From positions 62,001 through 126,000 of the forward strand of contig JAOABP010000004.1 in assembly GCA_026418295.1 (NCBI GenBank): DNA of 64,000 nucleotides, written 5' to 3'. Under the pieces are notes generated by a model. It was given only the letters and a program-made list of their open reading frames with translations, was not told the DNA's origin and made no database searches. Below, in pieces: positions 30,500-38,626 of the stretch. Numbering within the stretch: the stretch's first letter is position 1; every line of letters starts with the position of its first letter. A program made the translations under genes and the position numbers. This DNA comes from Caldifarciminota bacterium. Its GTDB lineage: Bacteria > Hydrothermota > Tepidihabitantia > Tepidihabitantales > Tepidihabitantaceae.

Positions 30500-30565
30500 G
30501 TAAAATCGCATCATCTCAGCAATTTCCTGCTTGATTTTCCGGATGCTGAAATTTATAATCACAGA

Positions 30566-31891
30566 ATGAACTCCATCGCGCTTGTCTGCTCGTGGCTGGT
30601 GCTTGCCGGGCAGGTGCCGGATACGATTAACCGATCACCGATCACCGCGGATGAGCTGTGGCTCAAACTGACGCTTTCCGGTTCGCGCCGGCGGCTCGCA
30701 CTGGTGATCGCTGACTTCACCGTGCCGAAGGGCACCAAGCCGGATACCGCCCGGCTGACCCGCCAGATTCAGGAGGTGTTTACCGCCGATTTGCGCTTTT
30801 CACTGTATTTTACATTTGAGGAACCGGAGTCCGGGAAGGTTTACAACTTTTCAACCGATCCGAAGAAACCGGATCTTAAGGGCTGGGCAAGCACCGGCGC
30901 TCAGGTGCTCATCTGCGGTGATTATCAACCCAGGCGAGGTAACCCCCAATTGAACCTCCGGCTTTATGACCTTGCCAGCTCACGGCTGATCGCCAGTAAG
31001 GCATACAGTCTGAAACCGGACTGGCGCTGGCTTGCCCATCAGATGGCGGATGAGGTGATCAAACTGCTCACCGGCGAGGAGGGCATCAGCTGTACCCGGA
31101 TCGCATTCTCCCGGCTGGTCGCACCCGGAAATAAGGAGCTGGCGGCGGTGGATTATGACGGCGCCAATCAGGCGATGCTGACCGGTTCGGGCGGACTGAA
31201 GCTTTTTCCGGACTGGAGCCCGGACGGCAGCCGGATCGCCTACTGCTCGTATGGCACGAGTGCGCTGAACTGCTATCTGCTGGAGCTTGCCACGAAGAAG
31301 GTTTTTCTTCTGTCCGATCGCCGCGGGTTAAACACGACACCGGCAATTTCCCCGGACGGGAAGTCCGTTGCCCTGTCAATGTCGTTTGAAGGCAACTCGG
31401 AGATCTATCTGATGGACATCAATGGCAGAAATTTGCGCCGTCTCACGACCCATCCGGCAATTGACATCTCCCCCACCTGGGCACCTAATGGCAGACAGCT
31501 CGCATTTGTGTCCGACCGGACCGGCTCACCCCAGATCTACATTATCAATGTTGACGGCACTGATCTGCACCGGCTGACATTTTCCGGTTCGTATAACACC
31601 TCGCCGGTCTGGTCGCCAAAAGGGGACCTGATCGCCTTTGTTCAGCGCCAGCCTGACGGCTCTAATCAGATCTGTGTTACTAATATCCTCGGCGATACTT
31701 ACCTCCAGCTGACCTGGCAGGGGAATAATGAGGAACCCTGCTGGTCTCCGGACGGTCTGCATCTGGCATTTGCCTCTAACCGGACCGGAAGCTGGGAGAT
31801 CTGGACGATGGACTGGAATGGCACCAATCAGCGGCAGGTTACCAGAACCGGCGGTGCCTTTTCCCCGAGCTGGAGCCCGCGGCTGAAGTGA
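30566..31891 (+). CDS. tolB: Tol-Pal system TolB-like beta-propeller
   Basis: signal peptide; FPDWSPDGSRIAYCSYG, ISPTWAPNGRQLAFVSDRTGSPQIYIINVDGTDLHRLTFSG. Confidence 0.85.
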   Translation: MNSIALVCSWLVLAGQVPDTINRSPITADELWLKLTLSGSRRRLALVIADFTVPKGTKPDTARLTRQIQEVFTADLRFSLYFTFEEPESGKVYNFSTDPKKPDLKGWASTGAQVLICGDYQPRRGNPQLNLRLYDLASSRLIASKAYSLKPDWRWLAHQMADEVIKLLTGEEGISCTRIAFSRLVAPGNKELAAVDYDGANQAMLTGSGGLKLFPDWSPDGSRIAYCSYGTSALNCYLLELATKKVFLLSDRRGLNTTPAISPDGKSVALSMSFEGNSEIYLMDINGRNLRRLTTHPAIDISPTWAPNGRQLAFVSDRTGSPQIYIINVDGTDLHRLTFSGSYNTSPVWSPKGDLIAFVQRQPDGSNQICVTNILGDTYLQLTWQGNNEEPCWSPDGLHLAFASNRTGSWEIWTMDWNGTNQRQVTRTGGAFSPSWSPRLK

Positions 31892-31898
31892 TGAAGTT

Positions 31899-32444
31899 TC
31901 AACTGCGTTCGTCGAGCTGACGCTGAAGTTTCTGTAACTGGCGCATCAGCTCTTCAAGCTGAAGCCGGAGTGAATCAAGTGTCTCTTGGTAGAGGTCGCG
32001 GTCAGTCCAGAGACGGTGCCAGATCCCGCGGAGGGCGCGCTGGAGCTCTCGGGGCAGGAGTTCCGGGGGCTGAGGTCGACAAACCCTGGTCCCGAGATGA
32101 ACAGGCAGAGTCATCTCCCGCTGACGGCGGAAGCAGGTAATCATCACCCGCTCTCCCGCACGCGGACGGATCAGTTCCTGAAGTTGTAGGGTGTTATCAA
32201 TGGGGATGCGATCGAACGCAAGGATTACATCACCCATTCTCAAGCCCGCACGGTCCGCCGGACTGTCTTCAATCACCCGGCTGACCAGGACACCATGGTC
32301 GACTCCCAGCGCCACCCGCATCGCCGGGCTCAGTTCCTCGATCACGACCCCGAGCCAGCCCGGAGCGGTGTCCTGCTGGGAGGACCAGGCGGTGGAAATC
32401 AGCAGTAATGCAGTTGCTAAGATTATGGCCTGCAATTTGAGCAT
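31899..32444 (-). CDS. PDZ-domain protein
   Basis: WLGVVIEELSPAMRVALGVDHGVLVSRVIEDSPADRAGLRMGDVILAFD. Confidence 0.85.
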   Translation of the reverse strand: MLKLQAIILATALLLISTAWSSQQDTAPGWLGVVIEELSPAMRVALGVDHGVLVSRVIEDSPADRAGLRMGDVILAFDRIPIDNTLQLQELIRPRAGERVMITCFRRQREMTLPVHLGTRVCRPQPPELLPRELQRALRGIWHRLWTDRDLYQETLDSLRLQLEELMRQLQKLQRQLDERS

Positions 32445-32461
32445 CTGTCACCTCCCGGAAA

Positions 32462-33115
32462 TCAGATGCGGAGGGGCCGGGGCGTGGTTTTGCCCAGTAG
32501 CAGCCCGCACTCAAACATCCAGCCCCGGAGCGACAAGCTTAAATTGGAGAGACTGCCGTAGCGCTGTGGGATTCCGAGGGGCAAAGTATATCCCCCCTGA
32601 ACATAGAGGCCCTGTATACCGCCGGCACCAAACGGGAAGCACAGCAGTGCCAGTATCCCGGGCCGAAGGTTGAAGTCCCAGGCGAAAAGCCAGCGGTTGA
32701 AATTACTCATGCCCGGCTCTAGTGAATGCATGATCAGGAAGAAACTGTTGATGCCGATGCCAAGTCCGGGCTCCACGGTGAGAAATGAGGTGAGAGGCAG
32801 CGGGTAACCGGTTTCGAGACCGGCATGCAGCCCTGCCAGTTCTGCCCTGAGGGAGTCGCAGGAGAGGGAGCGGAAGGCAAGGCCTCCGCCGGCGCCGAAG
32901 CGTGCAGGACCGGGGACGCCAAGGGCAAATAGCTCCAAGCCCCAGAGTGGAGGACCTACCTGAAGGTTGCGGTTCCCTCCCCATTCCCGGTTGAACTGGT
33001 TGAGCTGACGCTGGAGGTCGTTGAAGCTGATAAGTGACGCCCGGAGTCCAATGCCGATCTCCGCCGAGGCAAGCGCAGTACTGAAAATCAGAGTAAGCAC
33101 CAGTTTTCGCATCAC
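32462..33115 (-). CDS. hypothetical envelope protein
   Basis: signal peptide, beta-rich; overlaps next ORF by 4 nt. Confidence 0.6.
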   Translation of the reverse strand: MMRKLVLTLIFSTALASAEIGIGLRASLISFNDLQRQLNQFNREWGGNRNLQVGPPLWGLELFALGVPGPARFGAGGGLAFRSLSCDSLRAELAGLHAGLETGYPLPLTSFLTVEPGLGIGINSFFLIMHSLEPGMSNFNRWLFAWDFNLRPGILALLCFPFGAGGIQGLYVQGGYTLPLGIPQRYGSLSNLSLSLRGWMFECGLLLGKTTPRPLRI

Positions 33116-33663
33116 TCTCCCCCTGCAGTTACCGGGTTGGTGAAGTCGTAGGTGATAGCGCCGATCTTGACCGCATCGCCACCGAGGCGTGCGGCATCCG
33201 GGAGCTGTGTTGCGGGCAGACGGGGATCTACATAGACCGCCATCGCCCGCCAGCAGGCAGGTCTGAGGTCTGGCTGACTGTAAAGATACACCCAGATTAC
33301 CCTGAGCTGACGTCTGCTTAGCCGGTAATAGTCATCAAGCATCTCCGCAATTATCCATTCGAATACCCGCTGTAACTCCTGAAGCGTCGTTCCCGAATCG
33401 GCCAGCGCCTTCACTGTCAACCACTCCTTTCTGCCTGCGGGCATTTCCTGAACCTCCATAATTGTGAAAGCGGGTTTTTGCCCGGAAAGTTGAAATTTTA
33501 TTGGCGGCGTCTGTGCGCGATTCCAACCAAAAATGAACACCATGACCACTGCCACTCCCCCAAGAACAGCAATCCATATCCAGTAGGACCTGCTCCGCCC
33601 GGCCGATATTGCCCGGCGCATTCTTTCACCCAGACCATTCACCTTCGAACCCTGAATTATCAC
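33112..33663 (-). CDS. hypothetical single-pass membrane protein
   Basis: N-terminal TM WIWIAVLGGVAVVMVFIFGW; GTG start at 33663. Confidence 0.6.
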   Translation of the reverse strand: MIIQGSKVNGLGERMRRAISAGRSRSYWIWIAVLGGVAVVMVFIFGWNRAQTPPIKFQLSGQKPAFTIMEVQEMPAGRKEWLTVKALADSGTTLQELQRVFEWIIAEMLDDYYRLSRRQLRVIWVYLYSQPDLRPACWRAMAVYVDPRLPATQLPDAARLGGDAVKIGAITYDFTNPVTAGGE

Positions 33664-33670
33664 CAGATTT

Positions 33671-33698
33671 ATTCTAATTACCGGCTCAACACCGTCAA
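33671..33698 (-). promoter_or_regulatory. sigma70-like promoter TTGACG-N16-TAGAAT directly upstream of GTG 33663
   Basis: minus strand TTGACG (33698-33693), TAGAAT (33676-33671). Confidence 0.5.
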
Positions 33699-33788
33699 GT
33701 GAAAAATAGGGAAAATTCTTGACTTATGACTAACGGGAATTAAACTTCAGCAGCTAACGCTGATGAAAATTGCCTTAGGAGGAAAAAC

Positions 33789-34763
33789 ATGGTTCTGGTA
33801 TTCTGTGAACAGCGTGAAGGCAGTCTGAGAAAGGTTGCCTTTGAGGCATTGCTGGTTGGTTACAAGATAGCTGAAACCCGCCAGACCCAGTTGAGTGCAG
33901 TAATTCTGGGGAATGGCGTTCAACCGCTGGGTCAGGAAGTTGTGAGGTTCGGGGTCAGTTCAGTTCTGGTAGTTGATAATCCGGCACTCGAGCACTATAC
34001 TCCTGAGGGTTATGCGGATATCCTCACCCAGCTCGTGAAGCAGTATCAGCCCGAGACCGTCGTGTTCAGCGCCAGCGCCAACGGAAAGGATCTGGCTGCC
34101 ACCCTTGCCGCTCATCTGGAAACCGCACTGTTACCCGATTGCACCGCAGTTGAGTTTGATCAGAACGGAACGCTGATCGCCACCCGGCCAATATATGCAG
34201 GCAAGGCACTGGCGACCGTCCGGGCACCAGATGCCCGTCCGCTCGTAATCAGCATCCGGCCCCGGGCAGTTGGACCGGCTGAAGAGAAACCCGGTAATGG
34301 CACTGTTGTTGCCGCCCAGTTAACTCCCAGTGAACTCCGCACCCGGGTTGCGGATGTTGTAAAAACTGTGCTCAAAACCGTGGAGCTCACCGAAGCAGAT
34401 ATAGTAATCTCCGGCGGCCGGGGCATGAAGGGACCGGAAAATTACGCTCTGCTTGAAGAGCTGGCAGCAGTACTCAACGCCGCCGTCGGCGCCTCCCGCG
34501 CCGCAGTTGATGCGGGCTGGCGCGATCACCAGTTTCAGGTCGGCCAGACCGGCAAGACGGTTGCACCCTCCCTTTACATCGCCTGCGGTATCTCCGGTGC
34601 CATCCAGCATCTTGTGGGCATGATCAACTCAAAATGCATCGTCGCCATCAATAAGGACCCGGAAGCCAATATCTTCAAGGTTGCAGACTATGGCATCGTT
34701 GGTGATCTCTTTCAGGTGGTACCGCTTCTGATTGAGGAGTTCAAAAAGGTAAAACAGAGCTGA
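33789..34763 (+). CDS. etfA: electron transfer flavoprotein alpha subunit
   Basis: [42 protein letters not shown]...[37 protein letters not shown]. Confidence 0.95.
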   Translation: MVLVFCEQREGSLRKVAFEALLVGYKIAETRQTQLSAVILGNGVQPLGQEVVRFGVSSVLVVDNPALEHYTPEGYADILTQLVKQYQPETVVFSASANGKDLAATLAAHLETALLPDCTAVEFDQNGTLIATRPIYAGKALATVRAPDARPLVISIRPRAVGPAEEKPGNGTVVAAQLTPSELRTRVADVVKTVLKTVELTEADIVISGGRGMKGPENYALLEELAAVLNAAVGASRAAVDAGWRDHQFQVGQTGKTVAPSLYIACGISGAIQHLVGMINSKCIVAINKDPEANIFKVADYGIVGDLFQVVPLLIEEFKKVKQS

Positions 34764-34765
34764 AC

Positions 34766-35218
34766 GTGCCTAATACCAGACAAACTGACATCACTGCAAT
34801 CCGGAATATTCTCGAGCGGGTGCTGGATATTTCTGAATCACCGGTGCCCAGGTGCCGGCTGCTGTCCTCCGGATTCGGACCGTCCCATACGCTCAATGTC
34901 CGGGAGAATATCACCGGAACCCGCGCCTGTTTGGGCTGTGGGAACTGCATTGATATCTGCTCGCTGCTCGCGCGAGAACCGGCACGGCTTAAACGCACCG
35001 CTCAGCGCACAAGTCTGGCACTGGAAACCATGGTGGGCACCGACTGTGACCGCTGTTACCAGTGTGTCCTTTCCTGTCCGCAGGTCGATACGACCATTAA
35101 ACATTATATCGTTAAAACCCGTGCCATTGAGCAGATGAAGCATCTGCTGAATCATCTCAAACCTAATGAAGACTATTATCTGGATCAGTTTTATCTGGAG
35201 TTGAATCATCATGAATGA
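34766..35218 (+). CDS. HdrC-like protein with two 4Fe-4S motifs
   Basis: CLGCGNCIDIC and CDRCYQCVLSCP; GTG start. Confidence 0.8.
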   Translation: MPNTRQTDITAIRNILERVLDISESPVPRCRLLSSGFGPSHTLNVRENITGTRACLGCGNCIDICSLLAREPARLKRTAQRTSLALETMVGTDCDRCYQCVLSCPQVDTTIKHYIVKTRAIEQMKHLLNHLKPNEDYYLDQFYLELNHHE

Positions 35219-35894
35219 AAATCTGATTGATATCTATATCATGGGCGAGCACCACCAGGTGCCCGATTCCCTGACCATTCTGCAGGCGCTGGAATATGCC
35301 GGTTACCGCCTCACCCGTGGCGTGGGATGCCGTGGCGGTTTCTGTGGTGCCTGTGCAACAGTATACCGGGTAAACGGTGATTACCACCTGAAATTCGCCC
35401 TCGCCTGTCAGACAAGGGTTGAACCGAATATGCAGCTGGCAATGATTCCATTTTTCCCCGCACACCGGCCGCGCTACCGCCTGTCAGAACTCAAAGGCAC
35501 CGCCCAGGAGGTGCTGGATATCTACCCGGAACTGCTGCGCTGTTATGGCTGTAATACGTGCACCAAATCCTGCCCGCAGGATATCGATGTCCTCGGTTAT
35601 GTTTCGGCGCTACTGCGGGGTGAAATTGCCCTCGCTGCGGATATTTCGTTCGACTGCATCATGTGCGGGTTGTGCGTGAGCCGGTGTCCGGCAGAACTGG
35701 TGAAACATCATGCTGCACTCCTCTGCCGGCGGCTCTACGGGAGCCGGCTTGCGCCCCGTTCCACCCATCTGGCTCAGCGGATTGCTGAAATCCGGTCAGG
35801 CAAGTTCAAGGCGGAACTGGAACAGCTGAAAAATATGGACCGGAAGCAGTTGCAGGAACTTTACGCTGCCCGTGAAGTCGAACCCGAGGAGTAA
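35211..35894 (+). CDS. FrdB/SdhB-like iron-sulfur protein (2Fe-2S + two 4Fe-4S)
   Basis: CRGGFCGACATV...LAC; CYGCNTCTKSCP; CIMCGLCVSRCP. Confidence 0.82.
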   Translation: MNENLIDIYIMGEHHQVPDSLTILQALEYAGYRLTRGVGCRGGFCGACATVYRVNGDYHLKFALACQTRVEPNMQLAMIPFFPAHRPRYRLSELKGTAQEVLDIYPELLRCYGCNTCTKSCPQDIDVLGYVSALLRGEIALAADISFDCIMCGLCVSRCPAELVKHHAALLCRRLYGSRLAPRSTHLAQRIAEIRSGKFKAELEQLKNMDRKQLQELYAAREVEPEE

Positions 35895-35897
35895 AAG

Positions 35898-37538
35898 ATG
35901 AGTTATCCTTCCCCTCTTGAGGAGCTGGTGCGGCGGGTGAATCAGACCCGCGAGCAGAGGCTGAAGCAGTCTTTTCCGAGGCTGGGTGCCGAGGAGAAAC
36001 AGACCTTGCTGAAAAAATTTCATCCAGATTATCGCGCCGATTCTTTTGCGGAACTGGAGGTCGGACCGAATGCGGGGGAACGGGCGCCAAAGGAGCTGGT
36101 GCGGGTGCTGGAGGGTGACAGTCCGGTTTCAGATGGAAGCCTGGGTTTTGGGGAGTTTGAGTATGAGACGGATGTGCTGGTAATCGGGGGTGGTGGTGCC
36201 GGTTGTGCAGCGGCAATTACCGCTGATGATGCAGGCGCCCGGGTAATCATTGCCACCAAACTACGACTCGGTGATGCCAATACCATGATGGCGCAGGGGG
36301 GAATTCAGGCAGCAGACAAGGAAAATGACTCCCCGGCAATTCACTACCTTGACGTGATTGGCGGCGGCCATTTCACGAATATCCCTGAACTGGTTGAGGC
36401 GCTTGTGACCGACGCCCCGGAAGCGATTCAGTGGCTGGAAAACTTGGGTGTAATCTTCGACAAAAATCCCGACGGCTCGATGAAAACCATTCATGGCGGT
36501 GGTACATCACGCAGAAGAATGCACACCTGCCGGGATTATACCGGTGCGGAAATAATGCGCACCCTGCGCGACGAGGTAAAAAGCCGGCAGGGCATCACAG
36601 TGCTGGAATTTTCACCGGCAGTGGAGCTGTTGACCACACCGGAAGGTGAAGCTGCCGGTGCGATACTCCTGAACCTCAATCTCAACCGCTACCTCCGGAT
36701 CAAGGCAAAAACGGTCATTATAACCACTGGCGGGTCGGGCCGGCTGCATTATCAGGGGTTTCCGACTTCTAATCATTATGGCGCCACCGGTGACGGGCTG
36801 GTACTGGCGTATCGGGCAGGGGCAAGGCTGGCGTTTATCGATACGATGCAGTATCATCCGACCGGAGTTGCCTTTCCGCAGCAGATCGTGGGACAGCTGG
36901 TTACCGAGAAGGTGCGGAGTCTGGGCGCACAGCTGGTGAACCGGAACGGAGAACAGTTTGTGTTTCCGCTGGAGACGCGGGATGTGGTGGCATCTGCAAT
37001 TATCCGGGAGTGCCAGGAGGGCAGAGGGGTCAAGACCCCCGCCGGGGTTGATGGTGTGTGGCTGGATACGCCGATGATTGAGGTCCTCAAGGGTCCGGGC
37101 ACGGTTAAGCGGGAGCTGCCGGCGATGGTGCGGCAGTTTGCCCGGTTCGGGATTGAACTGGATAAGGAGCCGATTCTGGTATATCCAACACTGCACTATC
37201 AGAATGGCGGGGTGGCGATTGATGCGATGTGTCATACGAGTGTGCGGTATCTGCTAGTCGCCGGCGAGGCTTCGGGCGGGGTTCACGGACGGAACCGGCT
37301 GATGGGTAATTCGCTGCTGGATGTGATTGTGTTTGGCCGGCGGGCTGGGAGGGAAGGAGCGCAGCTGGCAAAGGAGCGGACCGGCTCGTTTTTCCCGGGG
37401 CTGGAGCATTTGAGTCGCTGGCGTCAGTTGTTGCGTGAGAGGAAGGGTACCGGTGTGAGCGTTTCACCGGTTCTGCTGCCGGATTATACCCGTAAGCCCG
37501 GAAACAGAATTGGCGGGCAGGGAGTCGGGGAGGTTTAG
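35898..37538 (+). CDS. FrdA/SdhA/NadB-like flavoprotein
   Basis: VLVIGGGGAGCAAAITADDAGARV; QYHPTGVAFPQQ; YPTLHYQNGGVAID; HGRNRLMGNSLLDVIVFGRRAG. Confidence 0.9.
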   Translation: MSYPSPLEELVRRVNQTREQRLKQSFPRLGAEEKQTLLKKFHPDYRADSFAELEVGPNAGERAPKELVRVLEGDSPVSDGSLGFGEFEYETDVLVIGGGGAGCAAAITADDAGARVIIATKLRLGDANTMMAQGGIQAADKENDSPAIHYLDVIGGGHFTNIPELVEALVTDAPEAIQWLENLGVIFDKNPDGSMKTIHGGGTSRRRMHTCRDYTGAEIMRTLRDEVKSRQGITVLEFSPAVELLTTPEGEAAGAILLNLNLNRYLRIKAKTVIITTGGSGRLHYQGFPTSNHYGATGDGLVLAYRAGARLAFIDTMQYHPTGVAFPQQIVGQLVTEKVRSLGAQLVNRNGEQFVFPLETRDVVASAIIRECQEGRGVKTPAGVDGVWLDTPMIEVLKGPGTVKRELPAMVRQFARFGIELDKEPILVYPTLHYQNGGVAIDAMCHTSVRYLLVAGEASGGVHGRNRLMGNSLLDVIVFGRRAGREGAQLAKERTGSFFPGLEHLSRWRQLLRERKGTGVSVSPVLLPDYTRKPGNRIGGQGVGEV

Positions 37539-38621
37539 TTGGATTTTACATTTTCCGAAGATGCGGAGATGGTGCGGCAGACGGTGCATGAGTTCGTGCG
37601 CCGGGAGCTTTTGCCCATGGAGCCGAAGTTTCTTAATGCCCGGAATCCGGCAGAACGGAGCGAGATCGCCAAGAACGCTACCGATAAGCTGAAGGAGACG
37701 GGGCTTTTCAGTGCAGGGGTGCCGGAGGAGTTCGGGGGCGGAGGGCTGGGACCGGTTGAGGTCTGTATCATCGCCGAGGAGCTGTCCTTTTCGATCATTC
37801 CGGTTGAATGGGGAGATTATACGCCGTTGCTTTATGAGTGTTCGGAATCGCAGCGGGAGTCGTTTCTGCTGCCAGTGGTCGCAGGTGAAAAGAGGTATGC
37901 CCTTGCCTTCCGGGAGCCGGAACCTTTTTCCGGACCGGATGAAATGAAAACTTCTGCCCGGGGTGAGGGGAATGAGTACATCCTGGACGGCGTCAAGGAG
38001 TTGTCACGCGCGGAATTTGATTTCTGCCTGGTGTTCGCCCGGACCGCTGAAGGGATTACCTGCTTTATTATTGATGAGGGTTGTTCCGGCTGGGAGGTTG
38101 ACCGGAGCGCTGAACCTGCCCGCCTGGTCCTCTCCTCCTGCCGGGTCAACGCGGACCGGATGCTGGGTATGCCCGGCAAGGCATTGTTTCTGGGTCAGCG
38201 CTGGTTTGCCCTGGCGCGAGTTTCGCGCAGTGCGGCGATCACCGGTGTATGCCGGCGGATTCTGGAAACGACCGCGCTTTATGCCCGGGACTGGAAGTCA
38301 ATGAATGAGCCGATTATCAGTCGGAAGGAGATTCAGCGGACGCTTTCGGAGATGGCAGGAGGGTATGAGTCGCTGCGCTGGCTCGTATATCGCACCGCCT
38401 GGCTTGCCCAGACCGGCGCCCAGTTTCAGTATGACAGTCTGCTGCTTAAACTGCACGCCCAGACAATGCTGAACCGGATGGTAAATGATTCAATCCGGGT
38501 ACATGGCGGGACCAATCCGCCGGTGGAGCACTGGCTGATCCGTGCGTCAGGCGAAGGGGAGGCGCTGGATATGCTCCGGCTGGCGGTGAGTCATGAGGTT
38601 ATCTCCCGTTACACCGGTTAA
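37539..38621 (+). CDS. acyl-CoA dehydrogenase family, divergent
   Basis: MDFTFSEDAEMVRQTVHEFVRREL...GVPEEFGGGGLGPVEVCIIAEEL; C-terminal HGGTNPPVEHWLIRA; TTG start. Confidence 0.85.
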   Translation: MDFTFSEDAEMVRQTVHEFVRRELLPMEPKFLNARNPAERSEIAKNATDKLKETGLFSAGVPEEFGGGGLGPVEVCIIAEELSFSIIPVEWGDYTPLLYECSESQRESFLLPVVAGEKRYALAFREPEPFSGPDEMKTSARGEGNEYILDGVKELSRAEFDFCLVFARTAEGITCFIIDEGCSGWEVDRSAEPARLVLSSCRVNADRMLGMPGKALFLGQRWFALARVSRSAAITGVCRRILETTALYARDWKSMNEPIISRKEIQRTLSEMAGGYESLRWLVYRTAWLAQTGAQFQYDSLLLKLHAQTMLNRMVNDSIRVHGGTNPPVEHWLIRASGEGEALDMLRLAVSHEVISRYTG

Positions 38622-38626
38622 TTAAC

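Noticed and set aside
29898-30503. 201-aa plus-strand ORF opposite mfd and the Lys-rich peptide gene
   Set aside because: Its C-terminus FFFAVFLTVFFAVFFAV is just the antisense of the AKKT repeats.
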